Below are positions 19,415 through 27,352 of a stretch of 51,556 bases of DNA, one piece after another. The DNA is from DATHBD01 sp035296325 (GTDB taxonomy: Bacteria; Actinomycetota; Actinomycetes; Mycobacteriales; Micromonosporaceae): positions 1-51,556 of the forward strand of contig DATHBD010000029.1 in the NCBI GenBank assembly GCA_035296325.1. The letters run 5' to 3'. Under the pieces are notes generated by a model that saw only the letters and a program-made list of their open reading frames with translations, was not told the origin of the DNA and made no database searches. The translations under genes and the position numbers were made by a program. Each line of letters opens with the position of its first letter. The first letter of the stretch is position 1.

Positions 19415-19918
19415 ATGGACGACAAGGCCGATCGGCCTGGAACCGGTGCGGATGACGTCGCCGCGATCGAGCAGGCGGTGGTGGCCATCCGTCGGGCGCA
19501 GACCCGCCGCCGCCTCGCCCGGCTGTCCACCAGCCGCGGCATGCGGTCAGGCCGACACGCCGGGCTGCCGGATGCCGTGTTCGAGCTGCTGGACGCGGTG
19601 GCCAGCGCCGGCGGGCCCACCGTCACCGAGGCGGCCGCCGCGCTGGGCGTCGACCAGCCCCGCGTCAGCAGGCTGGCCGCTCAGGCGATCGCGGCCGGGC
19701 TGCTGCGCCGGGAGGTCGACCAGGCCGACGGCCGCCGCTCTCCGCTCGTCCTGACCGACGAGGGCCGCAGGGCGATCGACCAGATCCGCGACTTCCGGCA
19801 AGCCGTGATCCGCACGGCCACCTCGGGGTGGGACGCCGAGGACCGGGCGACGCTGGCCCGCCTCCTGCTGCGCTTCGTGGCGGATGTGGCGGATGTGACA
19901 GACGCCGCTCCGGAATGA
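19415..19918 (+). CDS. MarR family transcriptional regulator
   Basis: The protein has 167 residues from ATG 19415 with AGGA upstream. The DNA-binding part is clear: VFELLDAVASAGGPTVTEAA, VDQPRVSRLAAQAIAAGLL as recognition helix, and the wing VDQADGRRSPLVLTDEGR. The C-terminal dimerisation helix follows (WDAEDRATLARLLLRFVADV). It is divergent from another regulator of the same fold and shares its 43-base promoter region. No enzyme or transporter gene is immediately downstream; the next gene is a membrane GGDEF protein about 120 bases on. Confidence 0.88.
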   Translation: MDDKADRPGTGADDVAAIEQAVVAIRRAQTRRRLARLSTSRGMRSGRHAGLPDAVFELLDAVASAGGPTVTEAAAALGVDQPRVSRLAAQAIAAGLLRREVDQADGRRSPLVLTDEGRRAIDQIRDFRQAVIRTATSGWDAEDRATLARLLLRFVADVADVTDAAPE

Positions 19919-20038
19919 CCCCACAGCAGCCGCCGGCGGTCTCGCACCCGAACTGCCACCAGGTTGCACCCCGGCAGCGTCCGCTCCTTGGTTCCCTTAC
20001 CTGAGCGGGGTGTCTATGCCGGGAAGGGTGGTGGCGCG

Positions 20039-21706
20039 GTGTTGTGGGGCTCGTACACCGGCCGCCGGTCTCGGCGGCTCGGGCTGTCTCCCACCGCCTG
20101 GCGGCGGTGCCTGATCGGCGGGGTGGCCGTTGCCGTGCTGATCACCCAGTTGCCTGACCGGTTTCAACCGGCGGCACAGATCGTGGTGCTTCTCGCGGCG
20201 GCCGGGGCCGCGGTCGTCGGGCTTGCCCGCCATCACGCGCGGTCGGCTCCACCTTGGCTACTCCTGCTCCTGGCCCGGGGCGTCGGAGTCGGCGCGCTCT
20301 GCCTGGGATACGTCCATCTGCCCGGCGTCACCGCGAGCGGCACGGCGGCCGGGGCGCTGATGCTGCTGCCGTACCCCCTGCTCGCGGCGAGCATGCTGCT
20401 GGTGACCTGGCGGCGGCCGACGCCCTGGTGTTGGACCGAGGCGATCCATGTCGCGATCTTCGCCACCGGCCTCGGGTTGCTGTCCTGGAGCCTGCTGGTG
20501 CTGCCGCTGGCCCGGGCGGACCGGCTCGCCGAACTGCACCTGGGCCTCCTCGTGTGCTGTGCCGCCCTGGACCTGGTCGGCCTGGTGGCCGGCGGGCGGG
20601 CGGTAACCGTCCAGCCCCGGCGCTCGCCGGCGACGCTGCTGCTGGGCGCCGCCGTGGTGGCGGCGGTACTGGCGGACGTGGTGGTGGTGCGCCTCGACAC
20701 CATGACCGGCGAGGGCTGGGCCCTTCCCGCCGCCATCACCATCGGGCTGGTGACGTCGGTCCTGCTGGCGGCCGCCTGCCTGCACCCGTCCATCTCCCGG
20801 CGCGATCCTTACCAGCCCGCCGAAGTGCACGACGACGTGGCCGACGTACGGCTCGGCACCTCCGCCGCGCTCGTGCTGCTGGCCTGTGGCACGCCGGTGG
20901 TCGCCGCCGGCCTGGTCGGCGGGGAGCACAGCTGGAGCGAGACCGCCCTGTCCGCGGTCCTCACCGGCGTGTTCTGCTCGCTGCTGATGGTCCGGCTGGG
21001 TGTGTCCACCCGCCGGGTCCACGGCCGGGCGGCGAACCTCGCACGGCGGGTCGCCGTGCTGGACGGACAGGCCAGAGGCCTGAGCGACAAGGCGACCGCG
21101 CTGGACGTGGTGCTCCAGGAGCATCGCGAGCAGCAGCGGGATCTGGAGTACCTGGCCACGCACGACACGGTCACCATGCTCGCCAACCGGACCCTGTTCG
21201 GCCAGCGGCTGGACCGCGCGATGGACCTGGTCGGGCACCACACCGGCGTCGCGCTGCTGCTGCTGGACCTGGACGGCTTCAAGGCCGTCAACGACACGCT
21301 CGGGCACCTGGTCGGCGATCAGCTGCTGCGGGTGGTCGCCCAGCGGCTGCTGGGCGTGGTGCCGTCCACGCAGACGGTTGCCCGGCTCGGCGGTGACGAG
21401 TTCGCGATCCTGATCACCGGCGTCCGAGAGGCTGACGAGGCGTGGGCCCTGGCCCAGGAGGTGCTCAAGGCGATCAGCAGCCCGTACGCCTTCGGGGACA
21501 AGCAGGTCTCGGTCACCGTCAGCATCGGGATCCGGCACCTTCCGCGCTTCCGGTCGGAGTCCCCGATGGACATGATGGAGCACGCCGACACCGCCATGTA
21601 CGCCGCCAAGCGCAGCGGGAAAAACCGTGCCAGCCTCTACGGCCGGGACCCGGAACCGCTGCCGGGCAGGGCCAGCCACCGGCTCGAGCCGGCGAACAAC
21701 GGGTAG
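20039..21706 (+). CDS. Membrane-anchored GGDEF diguanylate cyclase
   Basis: GTG 20039 is preferred (gaaggg upstream), giving about 555 residues; a TTG at 19964 also starts this frame. About ten hydrophobic segments fill residues 15-345, forming a membrane sensor of unknown type. A coiled coil follows (ARRVAVLDGQARGLSDK, LQEHREQQRDLEYL) and then the GGDEF domain (HDTVTMLANRTLF, DLDGFKAVNDTLGH, RLGGDEFAIL, VSIGIR). The active site is intact, so it should make cyclic di-GMP. The RxxD inhibitory site is not present. There is no EAL domain. It is probably transcribed with the small cysteine protein that follows. Confidence 0.92.
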   Translation: MLWGSYTGRRSRRLGLSPTAWRRCLIGGVAVAVLITQLPDRFQPAAQIVVLLAAAGAAVVGLARHHARSAPPWLLLLLARGVGVGALCLGYVHLPGVTASGTAAGALMLLPYPLLAASMLLVTWRRPTPWCWTEAIHVAIFATGLGLLSWSLLVLPLARADRLAELHLGLLVCCAALDLVGLVAGGRAVTVQPRRSPATLLLGAAVVAAVLADVVVVRLDTMTGEGWALPAAITIGLVTSVLLAAACLHPSISRRDPYQPAEVHDDVADVRLGTSAALVLLACGTPVVAAGLVGGEHSWSETALSAVLTGVFCSLLMVRLGVSTRRVHGRAANLARRVAVLDGQARGLSDKATALDVVLQEHREQQRDLEYLATHDTVTMLANRTLFGQRLDRAMDLVGHHTGVALLLLDLDGFKAVNDTLGHLVGDQLLRVVAQRLLGVVPSTQTVARLGGDEFAILITGVREADEAWALAQEVLKAISSPYAFGDKQVSVTVSIGIRHLPRFRSESPMDMMEHADTAMYAAKRSGKNRASLYGRDPEPLPGRASHRLEPANNG

Positions 21707-21779
21707 CGATGTTCCCCGACCAGGGAAAGCGGGCACACCAGTCGTGCAACCTGCGTCCCGCCACCCCCGAGGAGCCACC

Positions 21780-21899
21780 ATGAGCAGATGTCCGGTATGC
21801 AGCGCACGGGTGTACGTCAACGCCGGCGACCCCACGCCCACCCACCCGGTGGAGGGCTCCACCGAGCAGTGCCCCGGGTCCGGCCAGCCGTCGAAGTAG
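21780..21899 (+). CDS. Small cysteine-containing protein, 39 residues
   Basis: This short gene has a clear ribosome site (GAGGAG, five bases before ATG 21780). The peptide starts MSRCPVCSARVYVN and ends EQCPGSGQPSK. CPVC plus a third Cys resembles half of a zinc ribbon; a fourth ligand could be His (THPVEG). It lies 73 bases after the GGDEF gene. I know no function. The good start signal and the Cys pattern argue against a chance frame. Confidence 0.6.
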   Translation: MSRCPVCSARVYVNAGDPTPTHPVEGSTEQCPGSGQPSK

Positions 21900-21922
21900 T
21901 GGCGGTCACCGAATCAGCGGCG

Positions 21923-22231
21923 TCACGGGATGCCGGCGAGGCGGAGCAGCGCGGCGGTCACCGCGGCGGCCACGATGACCACGACGAACGGCACCTTCCG
22001 GTACGCCAGCACCGCGCCGACCGCGACGCCGGCCGGCCGCGCCCAGCCCACGAAACCGTCGGAGTCCATCAACGCGGCCGTGGCCACCAGCGCCGCGAGC
22101 AGCACCACCGCCGCCAGCGCGAGATAGCGCTCGACCACCTCCGGAATGTCCAGCCGGCTGCGCAGCAGCGGGCCGGCGAGCCGGAAGGCGTACGTCCCCG
22201 CCGCGAGCACCGCGATCGCCACCCAGGTCAT
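21923..22231 (-). CDS. azlD: AzlD-type branched-chain amino acid exporter small subunit
   Basis: The 102-residue protein has four hydrophobic segments, from TWVAIAVLAAGTYAFRLAGP at the N-terminus to VVVIVAAAVTAALLRL at the end, matching the AzlD family. With AzlC it forms a membrane exporter of branched-chain amino acids or analogues (family knowledge from Bacillus AzlCD and Corynebacterium BrnFE). Its ATG overlaps the azlC stop by four bases, so the two are translated together. An Lrp-type regulator is encoded nearby at 24811-25296, but it is adjacent to hppD, not to this operon. Confidence 0.88.
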   Translation of the reverse strand: MTWVAIAVLAAGTYAFRLAGPLLRSRLDIPEVVERYLALAAVVLLAALVATAALMDSDGFVGWARPAGVAVGAVLAYRKVPFVVVIVAAAVTAALLRLAGIP

Positions 22232-22992
22232 CGCTGCTCCTCCGGTCGGGTCGAGGTGTCGCCGGGCGAGTGCACCGGGGGTTGGCCGGGACGGCCGGTC
22301 TGCTGCGTCGGTGGCGGGTCGCCGTGGCGGCCACGCGGCACCGGCAGGGCGAAGACCAGAGCGATGAGCGCGGCCAGGACCGGCAGGCCGGGCGGCAGGA
22401 CCGGGGTGAGCAACACCGCCAGCACCGCCCCGATCAGGGCCACCCGCAACGCGAGCCGCTCCCGCAGCGACGGCAGGATCAACGCCAGCAGCCCGGCCGG
22501 GAACGCGGCGTCCACCCCGAGCGCCGCCGGATCGCCCACCACCCGCCCGGCGGCCGCGCCGATGAGCGAGCCGGTGTTCCATGCCACGAACAACGCGGCG
22601 CCCGACATCCAGTACGCCTGCCGGCGCAGCCGCGGGGTTTCCTGGCTGAGGGCGAAGGCCACCGACTCGTCCACCATCAGATGGCTGCCGACCAGCTTGG
22701 CGGCCGGGCGCTGACCGATCACGTCCGCGATGGCCAGGCCGAACGGCAGGTGGCGGGCGTTGAGCAGCAGTCCGGCCAGCACGGCCGCCACGGCGCTGCC
22801 GCCACCGGCCACCACGCCGACCGACAGGAACTGCGCCCCACCGGCGAAGACGAACACCGACATCGCGGTCGTACTCCACAGCGACAAGCCCGCGCTGACC
22901 GCGATCGCTCCGAACGACAGGCCCACAACGAACGAGGCACCCGCCATGGCGGCGACATCGCGCCGAAGGGCTCCCTGGTCAACTGAGCGCAT
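22228..22992 (-). CDS. azlC: AzlC-type branched-chain amino acid exporter large subunit
   Basis: This 254-residue membrane protein shows the AzlC signature GASFVVGLSFGAIAVSAGLS, FAGGAQFLSVGVV, LLLNARHLPFGLA and HLMVDESVAFAL. Several further hydrophobic helices follow. The last 40 residues are a polar Pro/Gly/Arg tail (RGRHGDPPPTQQTG), longer than is usual. ATG 22992 lies a few bases from a GTATAC, and the 127-base gap to the divergent YCII gene should hold both promoters. It is the first gene of the azlCD operon on this strand. Confidence 0.9.
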   Translation of the reverse strand: MRSVDQGALRRDVAAMAGASFVVGLSFGAIAVSAGLSLWSTTAMSVFVFAGGAQFLSVGVVAGGGSAVAAVLAGLLLNARHLPFGLAIADVIGQRPAAKLVGSHLMVDESVAFALSQETPRLRRQAYWMSGAALFVAWNTGSLIGAAAGRVVGDPAALGVDAAFPAGLLALILPSLRERLALRVALIGAVLAVLLTPVLPPGLPVLAALIALVFALPVPRGRHGDPPPTQQTGRPGQPPVHSPGDTSTRPEEQR

Positions 22993-23119
22993 GGTTGTAT
23001 ACCCGATCCAAGCCCGCGAGATTCGTCAAGTCGGTTATGTCGATCCGGCTGCCGCCGATTCGTATCAGGGGTGTGCGGCCGGCACGGTGTCGGCGGCAGC
23101 GTTGCGGAGGAGACACCCG

Positions 23120-23479
23120 ATGAAGCAGCAGTACCTGCTCAGTGTGATTCAGCCGGACGGCGATCCACCGCCGCCGGAGGTCCTGGAGCCGATCATGCGT
23201 GATTTGGCGGCGCTCAGCCGGGAGATGAAGGCGGCCGGCGTCTGGGTCTTCGAAGGTGGTCTGCACCCGGCGAGTACGGCGACCGTGCTTCGCGCGAAGG
23301 ACGGCGAGGTGCTGATGACCGACGGGCCGTACGCCGAGGGCAAGGAGCATGTCGGCGGGTTCACCATCATCCAAGCCCCCGACCTGGACTCCGCACTCGA
23401 ATGGGGTCGCCGGTTCGCCCTGGCGATCAGCCCGCTGCCGATCGAGGTCCGGCCGTTCCAGGGCGAGTTCCCGGGCTGA
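23120..23479 (+). CDS. YCII-related (DGPF domain) protein paired with an ECF sigma factor
   Basis: This 119-residue protein starts at ATG 23120 with GGAGGAG nine bases upstream. It has the YCII/DGPF fold: MKQQYLLSVIQPDG, then LMTDGPYAEGKEHVGGF, then ALEWGRRFA and a final VEVRPF-like segment. The DGPY residues are the signature position. DGPF proteins are the conserved neighbours of ECF42 sigma factors, and the next gene, five bases on, is such a sigma factor. Their exact role is unclear (family knowledge). Confidence 0.9.
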   Translation: MKQQYLLSVIQPDGDPPPPEVLEPIMRDLAALSREMKAAGVWVFEGGLHPASTATVLRAKDGEVLMTDGPYAEGKEHVGGFTIIQAPDLDSALEWGRRFALAISPLPIEVRPFQGEFPG

Positions 23480-23484
23480 TCGGC

Positions 23485-24750
23485 ATGCCGGCCGTCCCCA
23501 CGTCGGAGATCGAGCGCGTCTTCCGCGAGCAGTACGGCCGCGCGGTCGCGGTCCTGGTCCGCGTCCTCGGTGACATCGATCTCGCCGAGGACGCGGTCCA
23601 GGACGCGTTCGCCGCGGCGATGCGGCACTGGCCGGTCGGCGGGCTGCCGCCGAGCCCGGCGGGATGGATCATCACCACCGCCCGCAACAGTGCCACCGAC
23701 CGCCTGCGCCGGGAGGCCACCCGGCACCACCGGCACGTCCAGGCCGCCCTGCTGCACGCTGGCGGCGTGCGCGCCGGCGGCGAGCGCGCCGGCGGCGAGC
23801 GCGCCGGCGGCGACCCGGCCGAGGAGGGCCCCGTGCACGACGACCGGCTCCGCCTGATCTTCACCTGCGCCCACCCCGCCCTGGCCCCTCATGCCCGGGT
23901 CGCGCTGACGCTCCGGCTGCTCGGCGGGCTCACCACCGCCGAGATCGCGCACGCGTTCCTGGTACCCGAAGCCACCATGGCGCAGCGGCTGGTCCGGGCA
24001 AAGGGGAAGATCCGCGACGCCCGCATCCCGTACCGGGTGCCGAACGACGCGGACCTCCCGGACCGGCTCCGGACCGTGCTGGCGGTGGTGTACCTCATCT
24101 TCAACGAGGGCTACACCGCCAGCGCCGGGGACCGGCTGGTCCGCGAGGATCTGTGCGCGGAGGCGATCCGCCTCGGCCGGCTGCTTGCGGAACTGATGCC
24201 GGACGAGCCGGAGGCGCTGGGGCTGCTCGCCTTGATGCTGCTGACCGAGTCGCGTCGGGCGGGCCGCACCACCGACGACGGCGATCTGGTGCTGCTGGCC
24301 GACCAGGACCGCACCCGATGGGACGCCGCCCTGACCGCCGAGGGTCAGGACCTGGTCCGGCGGTGCCTGCGGCGCAACCAGCCCGGCCCGTACCAGCTCC
24401 AGGCCGCGATCCAGGCCGTGCACAGCGACGCGCCGACCGCCGCGGCCACCGACTGGTGGCAGATCGTGGCGTTGTACGACCACCTGCTCGTCCACGCGCC
24501 GGGCCCGGTGGTGGCGCTGCACCGGGCGGTGGCGGTGGCCGAGGTCGAGGGGCCCGCCGCGGCACTCGCCCTGGTCGATGCACTCGACCTCGGCGGGTAC
24601 CACCTGTTCCACGCCGTCCGCGCTGACCTGCTGCGCCGCCTGGCGCGCACGGCCGAGGCGGCGGAAGCCTACGATGCCGCGCTGGCCGGCACGCAGAACG
24701 CGGCCGAGCGCGCCTTCCTGAGCCGCCGGCGCGCGGAACTCACCACTTGA
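23485..24750 (+). CDS. ECF RNA polymerase sigma factor, ECF42-type with C-terminal TPR-like domain
   Basis: The protein has 421 residues from ATG 23485, five bases after the DGPF gene stop. Sigma region 2 (EIERVFREQYGRAVAVLVRVLGD, AEDAVQDAFAAA) and region 4 (LRLLGGLTTAEIAHAFLVPEATMAQRLVRAKG, given in parts as LTTAEIAHAF and MAQRLVRAK) are clear. A long C-terminal helical domain (DLPDRLRTVLAVVYLIFNEGY onward) is typical of the ECF42/SigJ-like groups and contains TPR-like repeats thought to control activity instead of an anti-sigma factor. The linker between regions 2 and 4 contains GGERA repeats (23761-23814). A hairpin directly follows the stop. Confidence 0.92.
   Translation: MPAVPTSEIERVFREQYGRAVAVLVRVLGDIDLAEDAVQDAFAAAMRHWPVGGLPPSPAGWIITTARNSATDRLRREATRHHRHVQAALLHAGGVRAGGERAGGERAGGDPAEEGPVHDDRLRLIFTCAHPALAPHARVALTLRLLGGLTTAEIAHAFLVPEATMAQRLVRAKGKIRDARIPYRVPNDADLPDRLRTVLAVVYLIFNEGYTASAGDRLVREDLCAEAIRLGRLLAELMPDEPEALGLLALMLLTESRRAGRTTDDGDLVLLADQDRTRWDAALTAEGQDLVRRCLRRNQPGPYQLQAAIQAVHSDAPTAAATDWWQIVALYDHLLVHAPGPVVALHRAVAVAEVEGPAAALALVDALDLGGYHLFHAVRADLLRRLARTAEAAEAYDAALAGTQNAAERAFLSRRRAELTT
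23761..23814. repeat. 15-bp tandem repeat in the sigma factor linker
   Basis: Unit GGCGGCGAGCGCGCC: a first copy with one change at 23761-23775, two perfect copies at 23776-23805, and a partial copy after. It stays in frame and encodes GGERA repeats between sigma regions 2 and 4. Confidence 0.85.
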
Positions 24751-24769
24751 GCCTCCGGTTGCCGGAGGC
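24751..24769. terminator. Hairpin between convergent sigma factor and Lrp genes
   Basis: GCCTCCGG and CCGGAGGC form an eight-base stem with a three-base loop (TTG), directly after the sigma factor stop. It could end transcription from the sigma operon. Confidence 0.6.
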
Positions 24770-24788
24770 GTTACCGGCTCACCGGCTT

Positions 24789-24820
24789 GCCGGCTCAGCG
24801 GCTCGCCGGCTCAGCGGCTC
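24789..24820. repeat. Perfect 16-bp tandem duplication at the 3' end of the Lrp gene
   Basis: GCCGGCTCAGCGGCTC occurs at 24789-24804 and again at 24805-24820. The stop codon of the minus-strand Lrp gene (24811-24813) lies in the second copy, so the duplication also placed a second stop in the trailer. Confidence 0.85.
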
Positions 24821-25296
24821 GCTGGCGCGGCGGCGGCGTGCACGAGCGGCAGCGTGCGGTAGGCGATCTGCTCGGCCAGCGCGATGTGCGTGGAAGCCCG
24901 CACGATCCCCTGGTACGCCACCACGAGGTCGATCACGCGCTGCAGATCGGCATTGGAGCGGGCCACGATCCGGCAGAGCAGGTCACCCGAGCCGGTGATG
25001 GTGTAGGCCTCCAACACCTCCGGAATGCCGGCCAGGTGCCCGGCCACGGTGTCATGCCCGTAGCGCTGCCGGATCTCCAGCGTCACGAACGCCGTGACGC
25101 CGTAGCCGAGCGCTGCCGGGGACACCTCCGGCCCGAAACTGAGTACGACACCCCGCGCCACGAGTCGGTCGAGCCTGGCCTGCACCGTGCCGCGGGCCAC
25201 CCGCAGCCGGCGCGAGCACTCCAGCACGCCCAGCCGTGGCTCGGCCGCAAGCAGGGCGAGCAGTTCCGCATCGAGGGCGTCGATCTGGTTGGGCAT
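24811..25296 (-). CDS. Lrp/AsnC family transcriptional regulator, probable regulator of hppD
   Basis: The start is ATG 25296 (MPNQIDALDAELLALL), giving 161 residues. The N-terminal helix-turn-helix (LGVLECSRRLRVARGTVQARL) is followed by the RAM ligand domain (VTAFVTLEIRQRY, VLEAYTITGSGDLLCRI). Such proteins bind amino acids or related acids and control nearby catabolic genes. It is divergent from hppD with a 102-base shared promoter region, so tyrosine or a derivative is a likely effector (inference). The end is Ala/Pro-rich and lies in a 16-base tandem duplication. Confidence 0.9.
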   Translation of the reverse strand: MPNQIDALDAELLALLAAEPRLGVLECSRRLRVARGTVQARLDRLVARGVVLSFGPEVSPAALGYGVTAFVTLEIRQRYGHDTVAGHLAGIPEVLEAYTITGSGDLLCRIVARSNADLQRVIDLVVAYQGIVRASTHIALAEQIAYRTLPLVHAAAAPASR

Positions 25297-25398
25297 GTTG
25301 TACAGCCTATTGCGGGTCGGGGAGGACGACATGCACAAGCTGCCCAGCGCTTGCGGCACCGGTTGTCCAGTACCGCCGCAGCGCGGATGCTGCCAGGT

Positions 25399-26535
25399 AT
25401 GACCCTCGCACTGCCGAAGTCCCAGCTCCCGGTGCAACGTGATCCGTTCCCGGTCACCGGGCTGGACCACATCCGGTTCCTGGTGGGCAACGCCCGGCAG
25501 GCGGCCCACTACTACAGCACCGCCTTCGGGATGACCTGCGTGGCGTACCGCGGACCGGAGCAGGGCTCCCGCGACGCCGCCGAGTACGTACTGACCAGCG
25601 GTGGGGCGCGCTTCGTGCTGACCGGCGGGGTCCACGCCGCCAGTGCGGCCACCCGGCACCACGCGGTCCACGGCGACGGCGTCAGCGACATCGCGCTCGA
25701 GGTGCCCGACGTGGATGCGGCGTACTCCTACGCCGTCGCCCGTGGTGCCACCGGACTGCAGACGCCGCAGGACCTCGTGGACGGGCACGGGACGGTACGG
25801 GTCGCCGCACTCGCCACGTACGGCGAGACCCGACACACCCTTGTCGACCGCTCCCGGTACCGGGGGCCGTTCCTGCCCGGCTTCGTCGGCCGCGAGCCGA
25901 TCGTGGCGCCGGCGCCGCGTCGCTTCTTCCAGGCGGTGGACCACGTCGTCGGCAACGTGGAGCTGGGGCGGATGGACGAGTGGGTGTCCTTCTACCAGCG
26001 CGTCATGGGCTTCACCAACATGGCGGAGTTCGTCGGCGACGACATCGCCACCGACTACTCCGCGCTGATGAGCAAGGTGGTCGCCAACGGCACCCGCAAG
26101 GTGAAGTTCCCGCTCAACGAGCCCGCGGTCTCCCGCCGGAAGTCACAGATCGACGAGTACCTGGAGTTCTACGGCGGGCCCGGGGCGCAGCACATCGCGC
26201 TGGCCACCGGCGACATCGTGCGGACGGTGGATGCCATGCGGGCAGCCGGCGTGGAGTTTCTGGACACCCCTGACTCGTACTACGACGATCCCGCGCTGCG
26301 CGAGCGCATCGGCACGGTACGGGTGCCGATCGAGGCGCTGCGGTCGCGGCGGATCCTGGTCGACCGGGACGAGGACGGGTACCTGCTGCAGATCTTCACC
26401 AAGCCGGTACAGGACCGGCCGACGGTGTTCTTCGAACTGATCGAGCGGCACGGCTCACTGGGCTTCGGCAAGGGCAACTTCAAGGCGCTCTTCGAGGCGA
26501 TCGAGCGGGAGCAGCACCTGCGGGGAAACCTGTAA
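25399..26535 (+). CDS. hppD: 4-hydroxyphenylpyruvate dioxygenase
   Basis: This 378-residue enzyme converts 4-hydroxyphenylpyruvate to homogentisate in tyrosine breakdown. Two vicinal-oxygen-chelate halves are visible. The N-terminal half has GLDHIRFLVGNARQAAHYY. The C-terminal half has the iron ligands: His in VDHVVGNVE, His in AQHIALAT and Glu in VFFELIER, with the terminal helix GFGKGNFKALFEAIE. ATG 25399 has only a short AGG just upstream. The last 70 bases recur almost identically about 930 bases downstream, around an inserted two-gene cassette. hmgA, for the next step, lies at 32525-33784. Confidence 0.96.
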   Translation: MTLALPKSQLPVQRDPFPVTGLDHIRFLVGNARQAAHYYSTAFGMTCVAYRGPEQGSRDAAEYVLTSGGARFVLTGGVHAASAATRHHAVHGDGVSDIALEVPDVDAAYSYAVARGATGLQTPQDLVDGHGTVRVAALATYGETRHTLVDRSRYRGPFLPGFVGREPIVAPAPRRFFQAVDHVVGNVELGRMDEWVSFYQRVMGFTNMAEFVGDDIATDYSALMSKVVANGTRKVKFPLNEPAVSRRKSQIDEYLEFYGGPGAQHIALATGDIVRTVDAMRAAGVEFLDTPDSYYDDPALRERIGTVRVPIEALRSRRILVDRDEDGYLLQIFTKPVQDRPTVFFELIERHGSLGFGKGNFKALFEAIEREQHLRGNL

Positions 26536-26536
26536 C
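26465..26536 (+). repeat. hppD 3'-end direct repeat, proximal copy
   Basis: These 72 bases (last 71 of hppD plus one) recur at 27397-27480 with one mismatch (GGGC versus GAGC) and a 12-base insertion in the distal copy. The two copies bracket a minus-strand regulator/membrane-protein pair. Confidence 0.95.
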
Positions 26537-26543
26537 CCGCATC

Positions 26544-26849
26544 TCAGGTACCCGCTAGATCGACGATCCGTCGCAGCGCCGCGATATGCCTGCGTAGCGC
26601 CTCCCGCCCCAGTGGGGTCAGTGACAACCAGGTACGCGGTCGACGTCCCACATGACCCTTACGCAGCGCCAGGTACCCGGCGGCCTCCAACGCCACCGCC
26701 TGCTTCGACACCACCGAATCGCTCAACCCGCTGGCGTCACGCGCTGCGGCGAACTCCACCTCCTCCGCCCCCGCCAGTACGGCCATGAGCCACAGCCGCG
26801 TCGTGGTGTTGATGAACGGGTCCGGGCGGGCCGGGCCCAGGCTCACCAC
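26544..26849 (-). CDS. Small winged-helix transcriptional regulator (cassette gene 2)
   Basis: This 101-residue protein starts at GTG 26849, inside the end of the preceding minus-strand gene (7-base overlap). The fold is a single winged helix: TTRLWLMAVLAGAEEVEF, ASGLSDSVVSKQAVALEAAGYL as recognition helix, and the wing RKGHVGRRPRTWLSLTPLGR. A final helix (RRHIAALRRIVDL) follows. It resembles small MarR/ArsR-like regulators usually encoded beside a membrane protein. It probably represses its own operon, perhaps at the palindrome 27339-27352 (inference). It is part of the cassette bracketed by hppD repeats. Confidence 0.85.
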   Translation of the reverse strand: MVSLGPARPDPFINTTTRLWLMAVLAGAEEVEFAAARDASGLSDSVVSKQAVALEAAGYLALRKGHVGRRPRTWLSLTPLGREALRRHIAALRRIVDLAGT

Positions 26850-27313
26850 TGACCCCGCGTGACTCGCTGGACATAGCCACCTCCCGAGCGCTCATAGCAC
26901 CAGTTCAGTAGCAACATCACGCCGATTGTCAGAACACCGCTGAGCGTGAAGGGCAATGGCACCCCCACGGCCCGCAGGCCGAAGCCGCCGCCCACCAGGG
27001 CCACACCCGCGACGACCACCATGGCCGCGAACCACGCACGGGCACGCCAGCCCGGCAGGGTCAGCGGGCGGGCGCGCGGCCTCGACCGCTCCATCGAACT
27101 CACCGCCAACGCCGCCGCGACCCCCAGCAGCAATACCGCGTACCAGCGCTCCGCTGACGCCGGAACGTCCCACCGTGCGGCCAGCACGACGAAGCCCACA
27201 ACGCCCAGCAGCCGCGCCCAGCGTGGCGGGGCCGTGAGCTCGGCACCGCGGCGCAGGCGCTGGTCGACTTCCGCCAGGTCGCGTCCGGCCCGCTCCGGAT
27301 CCATTCCATTCAT
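26843..27313 (-). CDS. Small membrane protein (cassette gene 1)
   Basis: This 156-residue protein starts at ATG 27313 with GGGGGAG six bases upstream. Four hydrophobic segments are visible: LLGVVGFVVLAA, WYAVLLLGVAAALAVSS, AWFAAMVVVAGVALVGGG and FTLSGVLTIGVMLLLNW. The first 30 residues are polar (ERAGRDLAEVDQRL). I do not recognise a function. Pairs of such a protein with a small winged-helix regulator are common in actinomycetes and often have unknown roles. It overlaps the regulator by seven bases, so they form one transcription unit. Confidence 0.8.
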   Translation of the reverse strand: MNGMDPERAGRDLAEVDQRLRRGAELTAPPRWARLLGVVGFVVLAARWDVPASAERWYAVLLLGVAAALAVSSMERSRPRARPLTLPGWRARAWFAAMVVVAGVALVGGGFGLRAVGVPLPFTLSGVLTIGVMLLLNWCYERSGGGYVQRVTRGQW

Positions 27314-27338
27314 GCAGAACTCCCCCGGCAGAGAATAT

Positions 27339-27352
27339 TTTCCATCTGGAAA
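27339..27352. promoter_or_regulatory. Perfect palindrome upstream of the cassette operon, candidate operator
   Basis: TTTCCA-TC-TGGAAA lies 26 bases upstream of the membrane-protein start, next to an A/T-rich stretch (AATATT) in an otherwise GC-rich region. Position and symmetry fit an operator of the winged-helix regulator encoded in the same operon. Confidence 0.5.

Noticed and set aside
20258..21862. 534-residue minus-strand open frame opposite the membrane GGDEF gene
   Set aside because: Low-complexity His/Gln/Arg composition and no motif; the plus-strand protein has a full GGDEF domain.
23149..24612. 487-residue minus-strand open frame opposite the sigma factor
   Set aside because: Antisense shadow; the plus frame shows sigma regions 2 and 4 and a good start.
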